A DNA stretch of 64,000 bases from the NCBI GenBank assembly GCA_964394795.1, contig CAYMYX010000005.1:1-64000 (forward strand), read 5' to 3'. How positions within the stretch are numbered: the stretch's first letter is position 1; each line of letters opens with the position of its first letter. Position numbers and translations under genes: made by a program. Origin of the DNA: CAYFUF01 sp964394795. GTDB taxonomy: Bacteria; Bacillota; Clostridia; Tissierellales; Peptoniphilaceae. Under the pieces are notes generated by a model. It was not told the origin of the DNA, made no database searches, and was given only the letters and a program-made list of their open reading frames with translations. Of this stretch, positions 8,005-16,669 are shown one piece after another.

Positions 8005-10686
8005 TTACTTCGCATCATACCAGTTCTTGGCAATATCCATATCGGCAACGAGATCAACGTCAAAGCTACCAACTTTTTCCATGATATCAACGACAAGGTC
8101 ACCGACTTCCTCGGCCTCCCCTTCAGGAGCCTCGATAATCAGTTCGTCGTGGACCTGGAGAACCAAGCGGGATTCGTAACCTCTCTTCTCCAATTCTTTG
8201 TCTACGCGATTCATCGCAATCTTTATGATGTCTGCGGCCGTTCCTTGAATGGGAGTGTTCAGCGCAATCCGTTCACCAAAATTCCTGATATTAAAGTTTT
8301 TGCTAGTCAGTTCAGGGATACTTCTTCTCCGTCCATAGAAGGTATCGACGTAGCCATCTTCCTTAGCTTGTTCGACGATGTTTTCCATGTAGATTTTAAT
8401 CTGCGGATAAGCATCTTTGTAGTTGTCGATATATTCTTTGGCTTCCTTGCGACTGATGCCCAAGTCCTGTGATAAGCCATAATCGCTGATCCCATAAATA
8501 ATACCGAAGTTAACTGCCTTGGCGTGGGACCTCTCCAAAGGAGTGATATCCTCTATGGGTTTGTTTTCTACCTCGGAGGCCGTTTTCGTGTGAATATCCA
8601 GGCCATCCTTGAATGATTGAATCATCGCCTCATCTTGGGCTAATGATGCTAAAACTCGAAGTTCGATTTGGGAGTAGTCGGCGTCGATGAGGACGTGGCC
8701 CGGCTTGGCTACAAATACTGCCCGTAACTTTCTACCCTCCTCAGTACGGATTGGAATGTTTTGCAAGTTGGGTTCCGTCGAGGAAATTCGTCCTGTAGCA
8801 GCAACATTCTGGCGGAAGAGCGACCGAATCCGGTTATCCTCATTGATATAAGGTTTCAATCCTTCGACATAGGTGCTCATCAGCTTAGAAAGTTGACGAT
8901 ACTCCAAAATCTCGGGGATAATTGGTGACTCGTTCTTAAGCCCTTCTAACACATCTGCAGCGGTTGAATAGCCGGTCTTTGTCTTCTTGCCTCGAGGCAA
9001 TTTCATCTTTTCAAAGAGAATGTCACCCAACTTTTTCGGTGAGTTAATATTGAATTCTTCCCCAGCCAGGTCATAAATTTTCTTTTCAATCTCACTTAAT
9101 CTTCCACTGAAGTCTACCTGGAGGTTATCTAAAATGCTTTCATCCACCTCGATACCGACCTCTTCCATTCGGGCTAATACTTTCGCTAGAGGGTTTTCGA
9201 TTGTCTTGAAGAGATCGGTCATGTTGAGACCATCCAAATCGTCTCTTAATACCGGAGCCGCATTCTCTATTACGTGTAAAGCGCTTCCACAATAGTCTTG
9301 CAGGTCTTTCTCGTCAACTTCGTTGAATTCTTTCCTCTTCTTCCCTTTGCCTAGAAGGTCTTCCCTTGATGAAATATTCATCGAAAGCGCTCTATCGGCC
9401 AAATCAGCAATAGAATAAGTTGTGCGGGATGGATCGATAAGGTACTCCATCAGCATGAGATCTTCATAATTGTCATCGACATCTATCTCTAGTTTATGGA
9501 GCAGGACGATATCTTGTTTGATATCGTAAGCCGTTTTTTTCAAATGATCACTCGTAAAAAGCTCACCAAATTTTTCTGTAAATGATTGACGATTGGACAA
9601 ATCAATCAGTTTGGCTTCTCCGCCTGCTGCCTTGATTGCCAAATAGAGCGGTTTAGATTGGATATAATTTTCTTTACTGGGAAGAACCATAAAAGAAAAC
9701 TCATTAGCTATCTTCACTTTTTCAATGTAGCTATCATAGTCCTTCTCTTCTAACCAGCTTGCTTCGAAAACTTCCAACTCCTGCTCCTCAGTTTCTACCG
9801 CAAAGCGCTGAGCCAAGCTGTTGAATTCAAGTCGCTCAAATCGATCTTTAAGAAGAACCTGGTTAGGCTCTTTGATTGCAAAATCCTCGGTTTTCAATTC
9901 CATCGGAATTTCTGTAAAAATGGTGCCTAGGCGTTTGCTGAGTAAGGCCAAAGCGTAATTGTTTTCTAGATTCTCTTTTAATTTCTTACCTGAAACCTCT
10001 TCGAGGTGGTCGTATACCCCTTCCAAAGAACCAAATTCTTTGACTAATTTTAGGGCGGTTTTCTCGCCAACTCCTGGAACACCGGGGATATTGTCCGAGG
10101 TGTCTCCCTGTAAACCTTTAACATCAATCAATTGCTCAGGCTCGATTTCGTACTTTTCTCTTACGTAGTCTTCATCAACAATCTCTAAATCGGTTATACC
10201 TTTTTTTGTATAGAGCACTTTAGTGTTGAAGTCAACTAATTGAAAGTAGTCCCTGTCTCCGGTCAGTAAAAAGTTTTCAATGTTCTTATCTTCATTCTGC
10301 TTTGCTAACGTACCAATAATATCATCGGCTTCGTAGGATTCCATGTCCATATGATTGACATTGAGGGCGTCAAGGACATCCTTTAAGATACCAAACTGCG
10401 CACTCAGTTCCTCTGGAGCTTTATCCCGCGTCCCCTTGTAAGCTTCATAGTCTTTTGTTCGAAACGTAGGGCCACTACGGTCAAAGGCGACCATAACATA
10501 ACTCGGCTTGATCATCTCCACGGCTTTGGCATACATGGTAAGAAAGCCGTAGACCCCATTGGTATAAATCCCATCTTTTGTTGTTAGATTCTTTATCGCA
10601 TAGAAAGCGCGAAACAACAGACTCGATCCATCGATCAGTAAAAAATGTTTCTTATCTTCCTGTTTCATCTGTTTATCAGTTGCCAT
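8005..10686 (-). CDS. polA: DNA polymerase I without active proofreading
   Basis: This 893-residue family A polymerase removes primers and fills gaps in replication and repair. Residues about 12-300 form the 5' nuclease (FLLIDGSSLLFRAFYA, metal-binding ESYEADDIIG and GLQGDTSDNIPGVPGVGEKTA). Residues about 310-470 keep the fold of the 3'-5' exonuclease but lack the DxE metal ligands: the first motif reads FMVLPSKE. As in Bacillus and Thermus PolA, proofreading is therefore probably absent. The polymerase part has motif A (DADYSQIELRVLASLA near 650), motif B (RSHAKAVNFGIIYGIS) and motif C (LQVHDELIIEAP). It heads an operon with coaE. A tRNA-Leu and its terminator lie about 70 bases upstream. 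Confidence 0.97.
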   Translation of the reverse strand: MATDKQMKQEDKKHFLLIDGSSLLFRAFYAIKNLTTKDGIYTNGVYGFLTMYAKAVEMIKPSYVMVAFDRSGPTFRTKDYEAYKGTRDKAPEELSAQFGILKDVLDALNVNHMDMESYEADDIIGTLAKQNEDKNIENFLLTGDRDYFQLVDFNTKVLYTKKGITDLEIVDEDYVREKYEIEPEQLIDVKGLQGDTSDNIPGVPGVGEKTALKLVKEFGSLEGVYDHLEEVSGKKLKENLENNYALALLSKRLGTIFTEIPMELKTEDFAIKEPNQVLLKDRFERLEFNSLAQRFAVETEEQELEVFEASWLEEKDYDSYIEKVKIANEFSFMVLPSKENYIQSKPLYLAIKAAGGEAKLIDLSNRQSFTEKFGELFTSDHLKKTAYDIKQDIVLLHKLEIDVDDNYEDLMLMEYLIDPSRTTYSIADLADRALSMNISSREDLLGKGKKRKEFNEVDEKDLQDYCGSALHVIENAAPVLRDDLDGLNMTDLFKTIENPLAKVLARMEEVGIEVDESILDNLQVDFSGRLSEIEKKIYDLAGEEFNINSPKKLGDILFEKMKLPRGKKTKTGYSTAADVLEGLKNESPIIPEILEYRQLSKLMSTYVEGLKPYINEDNRIRSLFRQNVAATGRISSTEPNLQNIPIRTEEGRKLRAVFVAKPGHVLIDADYSQIELRVLASLAQDEAMIQSFKDGLDIHTKTASEVENKPIEDITPLERSHAKAVNFGIIYGISDYGLSQDLGISRKEAKEYIDNYKDAYPQIKIYMENIVEQAKEDGYVDTFYGRRRSIPELTSKNFNIRNFGERIALNTPIQGTAADIIKIAMNRVDKELEKRGYESRLVLQVHDELIIEAPEGEAEEVGDLVVDIMEKVGSFDVDLVADMDIAKNWYDAK

Positions 10687-10753
10687 AACTCCTCCTCACC
10701 TCTCGGCAGTAATTCCATAGCTTTTCCACTAATACCCTCTTCGCCATAATAAA

Positions 10754-10801
10754 AAAACACAGGATCTGCTCTTCACTTATTGAAGTTGGCATTCCTGTGT
10801 T
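10754..10801 (-). terminator. Terminator between tRNA-Leu(CAA) and polA
   Basis: A 10-bp outer stem (10754-10763 with 10792-10801) encloses a second small hairpin. On the minus strand a run of seven T follows. It should end the tRNA-Leu(CAA) transcript about 65 bases before the polA start. Confidence 0.85.
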
Positions 10802-10813
10802 TGTTATGTTGAG

Positions 10814-10897
10814 TGCTGGTGGTGGGACTTGAACCCACACGCCCCGAAGGACAACAGATTTTGAGTCTATCTCGTCTGCCGATTCCGACACACCAGC
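10814..10897 (-). tRNA. tRNA-Leu (anticodon CAA)
   Basis: The minus strand folds into an 84-base class II tRNA. The acceptor stem is GCTGGTG/CACCAGC. The anticodon stem ATAGA/TCTGT holds the loop CTCAAAA, giving anticodon CAA for UUG codons. The variable arm GTTGTCC-TTCG-GGGC is long, and the T-loop is GGTTCAAGTCC. Unlike the tRNA at 5808, no CCA is encoded, so it must be added enzymatically. Confidence 0.97.
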
Positions 10898-10914
10898 ATG
10901 AATGTTACCCAATC

Positions 10915-10943
10915 ATCGTACCAAAAAAGGAATGATTTTACAA
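10915..10943 (-). promoter_or_regulatory. Promoter of tRNA-Leu(CAA)
   Basis: The minus strand reads TTGTAA (10943-10938), a 17-base spacer, then TACGAT (10920-10915), 17 bases before the tRNA 5' end. Both boxes match four of six consensus positions, and the position is right for a tRNA promoter. Confidence 0.6.
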
Positions 10944-11036
10944 GTTTCTCTCTTCAATTTTACCACAAGTGGCAAATCCCATCCCTCATATTGGCAATTA
11001 GTAAAGTCCTATTGACGAGGGCCATCCTCAATTGAA

Positions 11037-11065
11037 TTGCCTTAAGAAAATTCTTTGCCTACAAT
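11037..11065 (+). promoter_or_regulatory. Promoter of the UvrD-type helicase gene
   Basis: TTGCCT (11037-11042), a 17-base spacer and TACAAT (11060-11065) precede the helicase start by 19 bases. The ribosome-binding site AAGGAG lies in between, leaving a very short leader. Confidence 0.55.
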
Positions 11066-11084
11066 AAGAAGGTAAGGAGTAACT

Positions 11085-12971
11085 ATGAAATTTACGACAT
11101 CACAAATACAAGCAATCGAACATGGCACAGGGCCATGCTTAGTCCTTGCCGTGCCCGGAGCAGGTAAGACTACTGTTCTTTTAAAGCGATTAGAAAATCT
11201 AATCGCATCAGGAGTTGATCCTAGGAAAATCGCATCGATCACCTTTTCAAAACAACAAGCAGTAGATATGCAGAAGCGTTTCTTGGCAAAAGTGGAAGAT
11301 GACCCTGCTTACGAGAATTATCAAGCCAATGACTTAACCTTCTCAACCATCCACGCTTTCTGTTATCGCATTATTCGGACCTTTGCCAATAAGATGGGAA
11401 GCGATATCTCCCTTATTGAAGGATCGGATAGCTACAACAAGTATCAAGTCGTTGCCCAGATTTTTCGCACCATAAATAACCGTTATATCACCGAGGACGA
11501 GTTGGAATCCTTCTTCCGAATCGATGGCTACTTGAAGAACGCGTTAGTCGATTACAAGACTTTTTCTAGAACTTTCCATGAGAAGTTTTCAAAATTTGAA
11601 GAGGTTTCCCGTGCTTATAGCGAATTTAAAGAAAAGCATCAACTTATTGACTTTGACGACATGCTCGTCCGTACGCTCCAAATTTTTGAAAGTGATGAAG
11701 AAATACTAAGAAGTCTTCAGCGTCGCTACGAATACCTACAACTGGATGAGGCTCAGGATACATCGCTGATACAACTGAGAATCATTCAAAAGATAGCAGA
11801 GCCGGAAAACAACCTCTTCATGGTTGCGGATGATGATCAGGCGATCTATGGTTTTCGAGGAGCTAACCCTTCCTACCTCTTGCAATTTAAAGAGATTTAT
11901 CCCCAAGCAAAAGTAATCTTGATGGAGGACAATTATCGATCAAGTAGGAATATCGTAGAACTAAGTGCCCACTTCATCCAAACCAACAAGTCCAGATACG
12001 AGAAGATACCCCAGACTACCGATCAGGAAGAAAGCCGGATTCAGATTATCATCGCCAAATCACTCAAAGCTCAGTTGAAGAAAATCACCGATGAACTTCC
12101 TGCTGATATCGAAAATGGCAGTGTCGCCTTACTCTTTAGAAATAACCTCTCTATGATTTCTTTGATGGATGAATTGGACAAACAAAATATCCCCTTTTCA
12201 GCACGAGCCAGAGGACAAACTTTCTACCAGCATCCTGTGCTTAGGGATATTCAAGATATTCTCCAATTCGCGAGAGAACCCAGTGACCTCACCCTATTTC
12301 GAAAGATTTACTATAAACTGAATAGTTTTCTTAAGCGGAGTTTTATCGATGAGATAGGTGAAATGAGTAGCTATGCCAGCGTCTTTGACCGTCTCCGCCA
12401 ACTAGAGGGCACAAGGAACAGTTTCTATCGAGAAAAGATTGATCACCTTGAAGACAGCTTTGCGCTCATTCAGAAACAGACAAAACTGGCAGCCGCCATC
12501 GATATTATTACTAGCACCTTGGGTTATGGCGATTATTTGATAGAAAAGGCAAGACGAGAAAGTACCGCAGTAAACTCAAACCAGCGAGTTGTAGAAACAT
12601 TGAAAATGATTAGCAGAGATTTAAGTACACCAGAAAGTCTAGACCGGCGGGTAGCTGAACTTCAAGAACTAGAGAAAACAACAGCCAATCGGGATGGCAT
12701 CATCCTATCCACGATCCATGGTTCTAAGGGGCTGGAATACGATACAGTTTGGGTCCTTGACCTGATACAGCAAGAATTCCCTTCAACCACAGCTCTAGAG
12801 ATGGCGGAAGCTGGCGACAGCTACCTACTAGAGGAAGAACGAAGGCTCTTCTATGTCGCTATGACAAGAGCAAAAAAGAGACTAAAACTCTTTGGGCGGA
12901 AATCGGTGAACGGAAAAGCCTGTCAATATTCTCAGTTCCTCACGGAGCTAACGAAAAAGAGACAGAAATAA
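11085..12971 (+). CDS. UvrD/PcrA-family ATP-dependent DNA helicase (short form)
   Basis: This superfamily 1A 3'-5' DNA helicase or translocase probably acts in repair or in clearing replication conflicts. The 628-residue protein shows the Q-motif region (FTTSQIQAIEHG), Walker A AVPGAGKTTVL near residue 24, motif Ia (ITFSKQQAVDMQKR), Walker B YLQLDEAQD near 220, motif III (ADDDQAIYGFRGA), motif IV (EDNYRSSRNIVEL), motif V (STIHGSKGLEYDTVWV) and motif VI (RRLFYVAMTRAKKRL). It is about 100 residues shorter than PcrA/UvrD because the region after motif VI is nearly absent, so the RNA polymerase-binding C-terminal tail is missing. It is monocistronic with its own promoter and converges on the metallophosphoesterase gene. 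Confidence 0.92.
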   Translation: MKFTTSQIQAIEHGTGPCLVLAVPGAGKTTVLLKRLENLIASGVDPRKIASITFSKQQAVDMQKRFLAKVEDDPAYENYQANDLTFSTIHAFCYRIIRTFANKMGSDISLIEGSDSYNKYQVVAQIFRTINNRYITEDELESFFRIDGYLKNALVDYKTFSRTFHEKFSKFEEVSRAYSEFKEKHQLIDFDDMLVRTLQIFESDEEILRSLQRRYEYLQLDEAQDTSLIQLRIIQKIAEPENNLFMVADDDQAIYGFRGANPSYLLQFKEIYPQAKVILMEDNYRSSRNIVELSAHFIQTNKSRYEKIPQTTDQEESRIQIIIAKSLKAQLKKITDELPADIENGSVALLFRNNLSMISLMDELDKQNIPFSARARGQTFYQHPVLRDIQDILQFAREPSDLTLFRKIYYKLNSFLKRSFIDEIGEMSSYASVFDRLRQLEGTRNSFYREKIDHLEDSFALIQKQTKLAAAIDIITSTLGYGDYLIEKARRESTAVNSNQRVVETLKMISRDLSTPESLDRRVAELQELEKTTANRDGIILSTIHGSKGLEYDTVWVLDLIQQEFPSTTALEMAEAGDSYLLEEERRLFYVAMTRAKKRLKLFGRKSVNGKACQYSQFLTELTKKRQK

Positions 12972-12980
12972 GAAGTGAAA

Positions 12981-13010
12981 ACCCCAAGAGCAGAGGTCTG
13001 CTCTTGGGGT
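12981..13010. terminator. Shared terminator between convergent genes
   Basis: A perfect 13-bp stem (12981-12993 with 12998-13010, loop AGGT) sits 10 bases past the helicase stop and about 40 bases past the stop of the opposing metallophosphoesterase gene. Short T and A runs on either side make it usable from both directions. Confidence 0.8.
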
Positions 13011-13051
13011 TTGTCATCTCGATATGTAGAAGGGACATAGAGTATTAGGGG

Positions 13052-13609
13052 TTATACTGCGCCTTCAGGACGTTTGGACCGATGTGCATCTTTGCGGTTT
13101 GCCGTCACAAGTTCATCAAAAGTTAAGGGCTTGAAGTTAGTAACATCTACTCCGCAGTTCAACGCCTTAGGCAACTCTTGAACCCGACGCTGAGTTAAGG
13201 AATCGTGGTTGTGAATGTGGCCAAAGAGATGCCAAGTTCCGTAGTAAAAGCCGTCCCATTCCAGAAGAGGATAATGGAAAAGCACGAGGCGGTGATTATT
13301 GTCCTTTATGACCAGGTAATCACTAATTTCAACAAAGTATTCTTTTAAATTGGGATTCTCCTTGATCATACAGTCGTGATTCCCGCACACCAAATGAAGG
13401 CGACCTTTCAGTCTCTTCAAATAGTGCTCAGGTTCATCGCTACGATAGATGAGGTCCCCGATAATATATACGTCATCCCAATCTTGAACCACGCGGTTCC
13501 AATTGGCGATCATCTTTTCATCCATCTCACTCACGCTTGTGAACGGGCGTATGCTAAAATCGATCACCTTTTCGTCGCCGAAATGACAATCGGCGATATA
13601 GTAATTCAT
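13052..13609 (-). CDS. Calcineurin-like metallophosphoesterase
   Basis: This 185-residue protein has the two-metal phosphoesterase fold. Metal-binding motifs appear in order: DCHFG near residue 7, IIGDLI near 51, VCGNHD near 73, FHYPLLEW near 110 and LFGHIHNH near 128. Family members of this size hydrolyse phosphodiesters or small nucleotides; the substrate cannot be told from sequence. It lies 12 bases after the pseudouridine synthase gene and is the last gene of the xpt group. The basic C-terminal tail (RKDAHRSKRPEG) is unremarkable. Confidence 0.88.
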   Translation of the reverse strand: MNYYIADCHFGDEKVIDFSIRPFTSVSEMDEKMIANWNRVVQDWDDVYIIGDLIYRSDEPEHYLKRLKGRLHLVCGNHDCMIKENPNLKEYFVEISDYLVIKDNNHRLVLFHYPLLEWDGFYYGTWHLFGHIHNHDSLTQRRVQELPKALNCGVDVTNFKPLTFDELVTANRKDAHRSKRPEGAV

Positions 13610-13621
13610 GCCATCCTCTTC

Positions 13622-14368
13622 CTAAGTGTCCGATACATCAGTACTAAATTCTTCAGTGCCCTCTCCCACTTCTTTGAGGAGGTTAATTTCTTCTTCATCC
13701 AAAGGCCGATATTCCCCCTCCTTCAGACTCTCGTCTAACATGAGTTTGCCCATGGAAATTCTTCTTAATTCTATAACTTCTTTGCCACAAAATGCAAACA
13801 TCCTTTTCACTTGGTGATATTTGCCTTCAACGATAGTTACTCTAGCCAACTTTTCCTCTAGTATCTCTAAATCAGCAGCTTGGGTCAAAACTTTTTCAGG
13901 CTCTAAATAGAAACCCTTTTGAAATGCTTGTATATCCTTCTCATCTAAGGCTTTATCAACCAACGCGAGATAGGTCTTTGGCACCTTCTTTTTTGGCGAG
14001 AGGAGTTCATGGGCTAATCTTCCGTCATCGGTGATGAGGAGAAGCCCCGTGGTATCCATATCCAAGCGGCCTACAGGAAAAACATCGCGCTTGCGATCTT
14101 CCTCGTCCAGAAGATCTAGCACGGTATCACGCCGATCTCTTGTTGCGGTAATGACACCCTTTGGTTTGTTCAACATGAAATAGACGTAAGCTTGGTAGCC
14201 AATAATTTCATTATTTAGGCTGATTTCGTCATCCGTATCAACGATCCTTTTTGCTAATGTCTCCACTTGCCCATTTACTGCTACCAGACCCTTACGAATG
14301 TATTCCTTAACTTCCTTTCGGGAACCTACCCCCATGTTAGCAAGGTACTTGTCTAGTCTAACTCTCAT
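13622..14368 (-). CDS. RsuA/RluB-family rRNA pseudouridine synthase
   Basis: This enzyme isomerises a specific uridine in ribosomal RNA. The 248-residue protein starts with an S4 RNA-binding domain (about 1-60, VRLDKYLANMGVGSRKEVKEYIRKG). The catalytic domain follows. The catalytic aspartate lies in GRLDMDTTGLLLITDDG near 100, preceded by MLNKPKGVITA. EGKYHQVKRMFAF is the conserved C-terminal motif. Subfamily level (16S RsuA versus 23S RluB) is uncertain; length favours RsuA. The C-terminal 40 residues are acidic and variable. It overlaps the end of xpt by 11 bases. Confidence 0.92.
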   Translation of the reverse strand: MRVRLDKYLANMGVGSRKEVKEYIRKGLVAVNGQVETLAKRIVDTDDEISLNNEIIGYQAYVYFMLNKPKGVITATRDRRDTVLDLLDEEDRKRDVFPVGRLDMDTTGLLLITDDGRLAHELLSPKKKVPKTYLALVDKALDEKDIQAFQKGFYLEPEKVLTQAADLEILEEKLARVTIVEGKYHQVKRMFAFCGKEVIELRRISMGKLMLDESLKEGEYRPLDEEEINLLKEVGEGTEEFSTDVSDT

Positions 14369-14972
14369 GATTCACAGTTGGTTCTACACTACTTTGATCA
14401 GTAAAGGTCACTGAGTTATTCTCTGGATCCATAGATTCAATAATAGCTAAGCTGTCGACTATCCATCCTTGATCTCTCAGATTTTTGCCGCCTTCCTGGA
14501 ATCCTTTCTCGATGGCGATGCAAATTCCAACAGGAGTTGCACCCGCTTGCTCACAGATAGATATTAAACCCTCCATGGCAAAACCGTTGGCTAAAAAGTC
14601 ATCGACCAGTAGGACATTATCATCCGCATTTAGGAATCTTTTCTCCACAAGAGATGTGCGGATAGTCTGTTGAGTATAGCTTCTGACTTGCGCCGTGTAC
14701 ACATCGTCACCGACGTTTAACGTCTTTGCTTTCTTCGCGAAAACCAAAGGTACATTTAATTTACGGGCCACTGGGTATGCAATGGCAATCCCCGAACTTT
14801 CAATCGTAAGAACCTTATTAATTTCTTTATCTTTAAAGTGCTCTACCCACTCGTCGGCCATCTGCTCTAAGAGCTCGGTATCAATTTGTTGGTTAATAAA
14901 ACTATCTACCCGAAGCACAGCTCCAGGTAGAACGATAGCATCTTCAAGAATACGCGCCTCTAATAATTTCAT
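14358..14972 (-). CDS. xpt: Xanthine phosphoribosyltransferase
   Basis: Xpt converts xanthine and phosphoribosyl pyrophosphate to XMP for purine salvage. The 204-residue protein closely follows the family: MKLLEARILEDAIVLPGAVLR at the start, the PRPP-binding motif VLLVDDFLANG near 124, and VFAKKAKT near 79 in the flexible loop. It is slightly longer than Bacillus subtilis Xpt, with about ten extra C-terminal residues. No purine riboswitch sits in the 78 bases upstream, in contrast to the B. subtilis xpt-pbuX operon. The next gene overlaps it. Confidence 0.94.
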   Translation of the reverse strand: MKLLEARILEDAIVLPGAVLRVDSFINQQIDTELLEQMADEWVEHFKDKEINKVLTIESSGIAIAYPVARKLNVPLVFAKKAKTLNVGDDVYTAQVRSYTQQTIRTSLVEKRFLNADDNVLLVDDFLANGFAMEGLISICEQAGATPVGICIAIEKGFQEGGKNLRDQGWIVDSLAIIESMDPENNSVTFTDQSSVEPTVNHES

Positions 14973-15050
14973 CTCTCCTCCTCATAAGTCGTCGAACATG
15001 TCATTATTGTAGCGAATAGCTGAGTAATCAACAATCTTTTTGCCATTTCT

Positions 15051-15770
15051 TCATACTTCCTTTTCTTCAAGAATAAAGTTACGGCTGAATATGTAGCCCT
15101 TTCCCCATTTCGTTTGTATCTTATGAGCTACACCATACTTCTCTAACTTAGCTCGCAAACGTCGGATGAAGACATCTACCGTCCGAATATTCGAAGGAAT
15201 GTCTTTAGACCAAACATTTTCAGCGATCTGCTCTCTGGTTAGAAGCTGGTCTTCATTCTGGATGAAGTATAGGAGCAAATGAAATTCCTTGTGAGTAAGG
15301 TTGATGATTTCATCATTTACTCGAACTTCTTGTTTAGCTAAGATAACTTTGATCTCCCCACGCTCAAGAACATAGTCAAGATTTATCTCTTGAGAGACAT
15401 TCTTCTCGCAATAGTCGATGCGCCTGAGGATGGCCCGAATCCTTGCCTTCAATTCCATCATGTTGATAGGATAGCATAGGTAATCATCTGCACCATATTC
15501 CAAACTGAGGACGATGCTTTTAACATCATCATCTTTCGATAAGAGGAGTGTTGGAATTTGGTTCAGTTCAATTTTTCGCCTTAGAAAGTCTAAAGCGGTC
15601 CCATCAACGAAGGCAGAACCCAGTAAGCAAACTGTATAGTTATCCTTCATCAACTCTTGTAGTGCTTTTGCAATTGTCGTAACCGCGACGACCCGATCTC
15701 CATCATATTCAAAGCTATAGAGCATGTCTCTGACTAGTTCGGTATCTTGATGTAACACTAGTATCTTCAA
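15051..15770 (-). CDS. OmpR-family response regulator with degenerate receiver domain
   Basis: This 239-residue protein has receiver and winged-helix DNA-binding domains in OmpR/PhoB order. The output domain (about 130-235) is normal, with LTHKEFHLLLYFIQN, a recognition helix around SNIRTVDVFIRRLRAKL and the wing WGKGYIF. The receiver (1-115) keeps its fold and the LEYGADDYL segment. However, the phosphoryl-acceptor Asp is Gly51 (VCLLGSAF) and the acidic pair is His7-Gln8 (ILVLHQD). The switch Thr is Ser78 and the conserved Lys is Tyr100 (DDYLCYP). It therefore cannot be phosphorylated in the standard way and probably works independently of a kinase. No histidine kinase gene is in the window. 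It lies 78 bases upstream of xpt. Confidence 0.9.
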   Translation of the reverse strand: MKILVLHQDTELVRDMLYSFEYDGDRVVAVTTIAKALQELMKDNYTVCLLGSAFVDGTALDFLRRKIELNQIPTLLLSKDDDVKSIVLSLEYGADDYLCYPINMMELKARIRAILRRIDYCEKNVSQEINLDYVLERGEIKVILAKQEVRVNDEIINLTHKEFHLLLYFIQNEDQLLTREQIAENVWSKDIPSNIRTVDVFIRRLRAKLEKYGVAHKIQTKWGKGYIFSRNFILEEKEV

Positions 15771-15900
15771 AATAACCCTCGATTCTACAGACTCTAGGAT
15801 ACAATACTGACCTTTGTTGGATAGTATTTCGGTATACCTAGTAATACTTTATCACGATACAATTTGAATTACTATAAATATTACATCTTTTTCATAAATA

Positions 15901-16350
15901 CTACTTTATGTCTATATTTTGATAATACTGAACTAGTCGGTCTATAATGTCGCCTTGCCTCCTATAGAAGCTACTTTTCGATATGTAGAGGTGATTGCAG
16001 ATTTGATGGACTTGATAACGGTCAAAATAACGCATCTGTATTAGCTGGACATCTTCATCGCTGAGTTGTAAGAGAAGTAGTTGGGTTATTTCGATGTCCT
16101 GTTGTAACCGTTGGAGCATGGCCAAAACATTCTGCTTTTCATCAAGAAGTTTTTCCTGAATAGACTTATCTGTATGGTTAGCTTTTGGACGATAGAGGTT
16201 AGGGCTGCTCATACCGCCCCCATGGGCCCTCGATGTATAATCCAAGTGCCACTCGCGGATGGTATCGTCCGTTTCCAATCTCTTAATCCTTTGTGTGTTC
16301 GACTTATAATTCTTCAATAAATGAATAACTCTGTCCCTAGCTTCCATCAC
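15901..16350 (-). CDS. Small sigma-region-4-like HTH protein, possibly phage-derived
   Basis: The 149-residue product is basic and mostly helical. The C-terminal third reads like a sigma-70 region 4 or ArpU/RinA-type helix-turn-helix: QLIQMRYFDRYQVHQICNHL then YISKSSFYRRQGDII. The central part (about 70-105) is Gln/Leu-rich and may be a coiled coil. Proteins of this build occur as late-gene activators in Gram-positive phages and integrated elements, and also stand alone in genomes. No other phage gene is nearby. The start at 16350 follows a GGAGGAG ribosome-binding site. The function is inferred only at the level of DNA binding. Confidence 0.7.
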   Translation of the reverse strand: MMEARDRVIHLLKNYKSNTQRIKRLETDDTIREWHLDYTSRAHGGGMSSPNLYRPKANHTDKSIQEKLLDEKQNVLAMLQRLQQDIEITQLLLLQLSDEDVQLIQMRYFDRYQVHQICNHLYISKSSFYRRQGDIIDRLVQYYQNIDIK

Positions 16351-16416
16351 TCCTCCTAGTAGATATAGTTTTCTAAACTGTTTAATGCATAATTAATCAA
16401 TCAAAAATGCAATCAT

Positions 16417-16425
16417 ATTATAGCA
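16417..16425 (-). promoter_or_regulatory. Extended -10 promoter of the HTH gene
   Basis: The minus strand reads TGCTATAAT, an extended -10 element, about 65 bases before the start codon at 16350. No good -35 is visible, as is common with TGn-type promoters. The remainder of the AT-rich gap 16351-16613 shows no gene. Confidence 0.45.
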
Positions 16426-16613
16426 TCACAATCAGACAAATACGTCTCAATATGCTTTTATATGTGTCATGATTACTGCATTTTGTCTAAGAATATGTAA
16501 AAATTTTCAAGAGTAAAAGTATTACTTTTAGAATAGTTCAGTTTACTCATTTATTTGCATCAAATTCATCTTTGATAAAGCCATACCATGTTTAATTGAT
16601 AGTAAAATATAAA

Positions 16614-16650
16614 AAAGTTGGTCGAGTATAATACGAACTCGACCAACTTT
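16614..16650 (-). terminator. Terminator of the groESL operon
   Basis: A 14-bp perfect stem (16614-16627 with 16637-16650, nine-base loop) is followed on the minus strand by T-rich sequence. It lies 20 bases past the groEL stop. Confidence 0.92.
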
Positions 16651-16669
16651 GGGTTATATTCTTTAAATA

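Noticed and set aside
14973..15050. Possible purine riboswitch upstream of xpt
   Set aside because: Only 78 bases are available and none of the conserved purine-aptamer loop sequences is present.
15901..16350. Prophage remnant
   Set aside because: A single phage-type HTH gene without integrase, terminase, capsid or attachment repeats is not enough to call a prophage.
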